Positions 5,678 to 8,176 of a stretch of DNA of 8,176 nucleotides are shown one piece after another. The DNA is taken from contig JAGWRJ010000606.1 of the NCBI GenBank assembly GCA_028869725.1, positions 1 through 8,176 of the forward strand, read 5' to 3'. The notes below the pieces were generated by a model. The model did no database searches, was not told the origin of the DNA, and saw only the letters and a program-made list of their open reading frames with translations. Numbering within the stretch: the first letter of the stretch is position 1; each line of letters opens with the position of its first letter. This stretch comes from Alphaproteobacteria bacterium. Its GTDB lineage: Bacteria; Pseudomonadota; Alphaproteobacteria; Micropepsales; Micropepsaceae. Position numbers and translations under genes: made by a program.

Positions 5678-6667
5678 ATGAGCGGTAGTCCAGGCGCTTA
5701 CCGTCAGATCGGGATCATTGGTGCCGGCGCCTGGGGCACAGCCCTGGCGATCATTGCCGCCTTCGCCGGCTGTCAGGTTCGTCTGTGGGGGCGCAATGGC
5801 CCACGCATGGAGGAGATGGCCCGCAGGCGGAGCGTCCATCCAGCCCTGCCGGGAATTCGTCTTCCCGATGCGGTCGTGCCAACCAGCGAGCTCGCCGAGG
5901 TGTGCACCTGTGAAGCGCTACTCCTTGCCGTCCCCGCGCAACATTTGCGCAGCACGATCCTCGCCATGAAGCCATTTGTTAGGCCAGGGCTGCCAGCGGT
6001 GGTTTGTGCGAAAGGCATCGAACTGGAAAGCGGCCTTCTGATGAACGAAGTGCTCCAGCAGTCTGCCCCGGATCTGAGTCCCGCCATGCTCTCCGGGCCT
6101 TCCTTCGCGCGTGATGTAGCCCTGGGACTGCCCACCGCGGTGACGATCGCTGCGCAGACGGGGATCGCCGAACGCCTGCAAGGCGCGCTTGGGTCGAGTT
6201 CCTTTCGTCCTTATGTCAGCGACGACCTGATCGGAGTGGCCCTCGGAGGCGCAGCCAAAAATGTTTACGCGATTGCCTGTGGCATCGTCGAGGGCCTGCA
6301 TTTGGGGGAAAGCGCGCGAGCCGCGTTGCTGGCGCGCGCGTTTGCCGAGCTCACTCGACTGGGCGAAGCTCTGGGAGCGCGGCGCGAAACCCTGATGGGC
6401 CTCTCAGGTCTCGGCGATCTGGTGCTGACGGCAACCAGTCGCACTTCGCGGAATTTTTCGCGCGGCATTGCCATCGGTGAGAGGCGGTCCGGTTCGCCCC
6501 ACACTCTTGCGGAAGGTGTGTATACGGCGCCAGCCCTGGTGACACGGGCACAAAGACATGGCATCGAGCTTCCGATCGCAGAAGCTGTCGCCGATATTCT
6601 GAGCGGCAACCTCGCGCTTGAGCTTGCCGAGGCCCGGCTGATGCAACGACCACTAAAAGCGGAGTAA
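5678..6667 (+). CDS. gpsA: Glycerol-3-phosphate dehydrogenase [NAD(P)+]
   Basis: This cytosolic enzyme reduces dihydroxyacetone phosphate to sn-glycerol 3-phosphate, the backbone for phospholipid synthesis. The 329-residue product is of standard length. Seen in order: the nucleotide-binding GIIGAGAWGTALA (12-24); LPGIRLP (57-63); AVPAQHLR (84-91); AKGIE with Lys112; LSGPSFARDVALGLPTAV (138-155); GGAAKNVYAIACGI with the catalytic Lys194 (190-203); and GLSGLGDLVLTATS with Asp247 followed by SRN (257-259), which contacts substrate. The ATG at 5678 has AGGA about 8 bases upstream. It heads a rightward run with the YCII gene (6 bases apart) and the EVE gene. A clear promoter is not visible; TTGCTA (5583-5588) with TAACAC (5605-5610) is a weak candidate. 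Confidence 0.96.
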   Translation: MSGSPGAYRQIGIIGAGAWGTALAIIAAFAGCQVRLWGRNGPRMEEMARRRSVHPALPGIRLPDAVVPTSELAEVCTCEALLLAVPAQHLRSTILAMKPFVRPGLPAVVCAKGIELESGLLMNEVLQQSAPDLSPAMLSGPSFARDVALGLPTAVTIAAQTGIAERLQGALGSSSFRPYVSDDLIGVALGGAAKNVYAIACGIVEGLHLGESARAALLARAFAELTRLGEALGARRETLMGLSGLGDLVLTATSRTSRNFSRGIAIGERRSGSPHTLAEGVYTAPALVTRAQRHGIELPIAEAVADILSGNLALELAEARLMQRPLKAE

Positions 6668-6673
6668 TTCCCG

Positions 6674-6964
6674 ATGCTCTTCGTCATCTCATCCATCGAC
6701 CGCAAAGATGCCGGCGACTTGCGCATGGCTACACGTGAAGCCCATCTGGCCTTTGTCCGCGCTCACGAAGACGTGCGTCTCGGCGGACCATTCCTTGATG
6801 CCGCCGGCAAGATGGTGGGCAGTCTCATTTTCCTCGAGGCAGACGATATCGCTCAGGCACAGGCCTTCGCGGCTGCCGATCCCTATACCAAGGCGGGACT
6901 GTTCGAATCGGTAACGGTGATGCCGTGGAGGGCCACCATCAATACGTGCGGGGCAGAGCTTTAA
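6674..6964 (+). CDS. YCII-domain (YciI-like) protein
   Basis: A 96-residue protein, single-domain and of the usual YCII length, with a ferredoxin-like fold known from family structures. It shows the recurrent elements: TREAHLAFVRAH (20-31, with His24), LGGPFLD (36-42), GKMVGSLIFLEADD (45-58) and AADPYTKAGLFESVTVMPW (67-85, with Asp69). A conserved His/Asp pair has been proposed as catalytic in the family, but a general function is not established, so only a possible enzyme role can be inferred. It follows gpsA by 6 bases and its TAA stop overlaps the next ATG by one base (TAATG), so translation of the two is probably coupled. Confidence 0.9.
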   Translation: MLFVISSIDRKDAGDLRMATREAHLAFVRAHEDVRLGGPFLDAAGKMVGSLIFLEADDIAQAQAFAAADPYTKAGLFESVTVMPWRATINTCGAEL

Positions 6965-7377
6965 TGGCATTCTGGCTGTTCAAGAGCGAGCCTTCAGCCT
7001 GGTCCTGGGAGCAGCAGGTGAAAAAGGGAGCGGCTGGCGAACCCTGGAGTGGCGTTCGCAATTTTCAGGCTGCCAACAACATGAAGGCCATGCGTCCAGG
7101 TGACCGCGGCTTTTTTTATCATTCGGTGCATGAAAAGCGCATTATGGGCATTGTGGAAGTCATTGGCGCATACCGGCCTGACCCCACGGATGAACGTGGC
7201 AGGTTTGGCCTCGTCGACGTCAAGGCAGTGCGTGCCCTGCCCCAGCCTGTAACGCTTGCGGAGATTAAGGCCAACCCCAGACTTGCGGGAATGGCACTGC
7301 TGCGGCAGTCGCGCCTGTCGGTGCAGCCGGTGGCCGCTGAGGCATGGGCCGAGATCTGCCGAATGGGTGGGTTATAA
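6964..7377 (+). CDS. EVE-domain protein (PUA-like fold)
   Basis: A 137-residue stand-alone EVE domain, homologous to thymocyte nuclear protein 1. It reads FWLFKSEPSAWSW at the start, then WSGVRNFQAANNMKAMRPGD (28-47), FFYHS (50-54), GIVEVIGAYRPDPTD (62-76), FGLVDVKAV (81-89) and LLRQSRLSVQPV (112-123). All are family hallmarks. EVE domains belong to the PUA superfamily and bind modified bases in nucleic acids; the bacterial single-domain form is poorly defined, and an RNA-related role is inference. The ATG at 6964 is favoured because it makes the TAATG overlap with the YCII gene and begins at the domain edge; an upstream in-frame start at 6925 would add 13 residues lying within the YCII gene. 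It ends 24 bases from a convergent gene. Confidence 0.92.
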   Translation: MAFWLFKSEPSAWSWEQQVKKGAAGEPWSGVRNFQAANNMKAMRPGDRGFFYHSVHEKRIMGIVEVIGAYRPDPTDERGRFGLVDVKAVRALPQPVTLAEIKANPRLAGMALLRQSRLSVQPVAAEAWAEICRMGGL

Positions 7378-7401
7378 GCCGCGCCGTCCGCCTGTGACAG
7401 G

Positions 7402-7863
7402 TCAGCGCCGTCTGTAGATGACCCCGCCATTCTTGCCCCCCTGCGTTACCGCATACAGGGACAGGCACTTGGCATTTTTGAGATCCGGACAGACGAAGTC
7501 TCCGACCACGCCATAAAGGGCGGCCGGCGTTCGGGCGATGCAAAGGTAGCGCCCGGGCTTGGAGGTACGCCGTGGGGTCTTATCGACCAAGGTCGCGTAG
7601 GACGGCAGCACGCCCATGCTCTTGGCCTGGGTTACGGCCACCGGACAGAAGGCTTGGACAGCGGCGCGCATCTGCGCGTGTGCCCTCTGTTCGGCTGCAA
7701 TCTTGCGCGCCACCTGGGCTCGCATGACTTGTATCTCATGGCGCGCTGCCAGTGCCAGATAGGCGCCAACGCCAACCGCGAGGGCAAACCCGATGATCAG
7801 CACCAAGCGCGTCACGAGCCATTCCCGCTGCAGGGCGGGCAAAACATCATGGGGTTCACTCAT
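7402..7863 (-). CDS. Hypothetical single-pass membrane protein with four cysteines
   Basis: I do not recognise a family. The 153-residue product has a short polar N-terminus (1-15), one membrane helix (about 16-39, VTRLVLIIGFALAVGVGAYLA), a charged alanine-rich helix that could form a coiled coil (about 41-70, with MRAQVARKIAAEQ), and a compact C-terminal part holding all four cysteines (Cys73, Cys108, Cys125, Cys133). If that part is periplasmic, two disulfides are possible; this is inference. I start it at the ATG at 7863, which has AAAGG about 8 bases upstream; an earlier in-frame start at 7959 would add 32 unlikely residues crossing the probable promoter. It stops 24 bases from the convergent EVE gene, and the next gene on its strand ends in a terminator, so it is probably transcribed alone. 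Confidence 0.72.
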   Translation of the reverse strand: MSEPHDVLPALQREWLVTRLVLIIGFALAVGVGAYLALAARHEIQVMRAQVARKIAAEQRAHAQMRAAVQAFCPVAVTQAKSMGVLPSYATLVDKTPRRTSKPGRYLCIARTPAALYGVVGDFVCPDLKNAKCLSLYAVTQGGKNGGVIYRRR

Positions 7864-7907
7864 CGGCAGACCTTTAACACCACCCGGCAAATCGCTCTTG
7901 GCGGGTG

Positions 7908-7936
7908 ACCATAGCAGGCGCGCGGGCGCGCGCGAA
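7908..7936 (-). promoter_or_regulatory. Possible promoter of the four-cysteine membrane protein gene
   Basis: On the minus strand TATGGT (7908-7913) resembles a -10; 17 bases further upstream is TTCGCG (7931-7936), a poor -35. The spacer is almost pure alternating G and C. The expected start near 7901 would leave a leader of about 38 bases. The position is right, being just past the upstream gene's terminator, but the -35 is weak. Confidence 0.3.
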
Positions 7937-7959
7937 TTGGCTAGGCGATGGCTACACAC

Positions 7960-7995
7960 AAAAAGACGGCCGCACCCTGCAAGAGGTGCGACCGT
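7960..7995 (-). terminator. Intrinsic terminator of the gene at the right edge
   Basis: Read leftward, ACGGTCGCACC pairs with GGTGCGGCCGT (11 bp with one G-T wobble) around an 8-base loop and is followed by CTTTTT. It begins about 25 bases after the stop codon of the partial gene at 8021-8176. No T-run follows the stem on the plus strand, so it serves leftward transcription. Confidence 0.88.
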
Positions 7996-8020
7996 TCAGG
8001 GGGGAGCCGGATAGGAAAAC

Positions 8021-8176
8021 TTAGGAGCCGTTCGACGCGGCGTGATCAGGCGCCGCCGCACCGCGGGTCAGGGTAATGCTGCGTCCGCCATCGACCTGGG
8101 CGCCGCGGTAACCATGGGTGGCTCTATGAAGCACGGCAACAAGATCGCCGGAATTCGCGGACAGCTCCAGGTTCTG
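8021..8176 (-). CDS. C-terminal end of an unidentified protein (partial)
   Basis: On the minus strand one frame stays open from the window edge to a TAA stop at 8021-8023, giving 51 residues. The visible part begins QNLELSANSGDLVAVLH, continues through THGYRGAQVDGGRSITLTR, and ends in a loose Ala/Pro/Asn tail (GAAAPDHAASNGS). A good intrinsic terminator lies just beyond the stop, and the tail looks like a natural protein end, which supports it being real coding sequence. I do not recognise the family from this fragment; the start and most of the gene lie outside the window. Confidence 0.7.
   Translation of the reverse strand, partial: QNLELSANSGDLVAVLHRATHGYRGAQVDGGRSITLTRGAAAPDHAASNGS

Noticed and set aside
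6265..6726. Minus-strand open frame of 153 codons over the end of gpsA
   Set aside because: It is antisense to conserved gpsA motifs; the serine/arginine-rich product looks like a mirror frame.
7391..7401. CCTGTGACAGG dyad between the EVE gene and the four-cysteine gene as a terminator
   Set aside because: The arms are separated by one base, so a hairpin cannot form well, and no T-run follows on either strand.

Overview
The window looks like a piece of an alphaproteobacterial chromosome, GC-rich and densely packed. The 30S protein S4 has the alphaproteobacterial form (it begins MSKRSTTKYKLDRR, contains no cysteine, and is followed by a conserved ENLWARPKSPVN block). A gpsA–YCII–EVE gene run and a possible CtrA-type half-site pair fit the same group. 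A Caulobacterales/Hyphomonadaceae/Maricaulaceae-like host is my best guess. It rests on impression rather than on any search.

Layout. Bases 1-20 are the 5' end of a leftward tRNA-Leu cut by the window edge, with its own promoter. A divergent intergenic region follows. It is AT-rich in its middle, carries a string of short dyads, and ends in a near-consensus sigma70-type promoter for a monocistronic rpsD (318-935), which stops at a strong intrinsic terminator. A rightward glutathione S-transferase gene (1134-1754) converges on a long leftward gene (1774-3354) for a PAS-like/degenerate GGDEF/degenerate EAL protein that appears catalytically dead. Upstream of it, on the same minus strand, lies a probable three-gene unit read in the order TetR-family regulator (4923-5555), LolA-like lipoprotein carrier (4257-4880), class I glutamine amidotransferase-like peptidase C26 (3473-4216).

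Divergent from the TetR gene, gpsA (5678-6667), a YCII-domain gene (6674-6964) and an EVE-domain gene (6964-7377) form a tight rightward operon; the last pair overlaps by one base. The right end is leftward again: an unrecognised single-pass membrane protein with four C-terminal cysteines (7402-7863), then an intrinsic terminator and the last 51 codons of an unidentified gene running off the right edge.

Most of the window is housekeeping: translation (S4, tRNA-Leu), phospholipid precursor synthesis (GpsA), lipoprotein sorting (LolA) and detoxification (GST). I found no CRISPR array, transposase, phage gene or toxin-antitoxin pair, and no convincing new multi-gene system. The items most worth a second look are the inactive-looking EAL protein, the regulator–lolA–amidotransferase grouping, the orphan four-cysteine membrane protein, and the dyad cluster between tRNA-Leu and rpsD.
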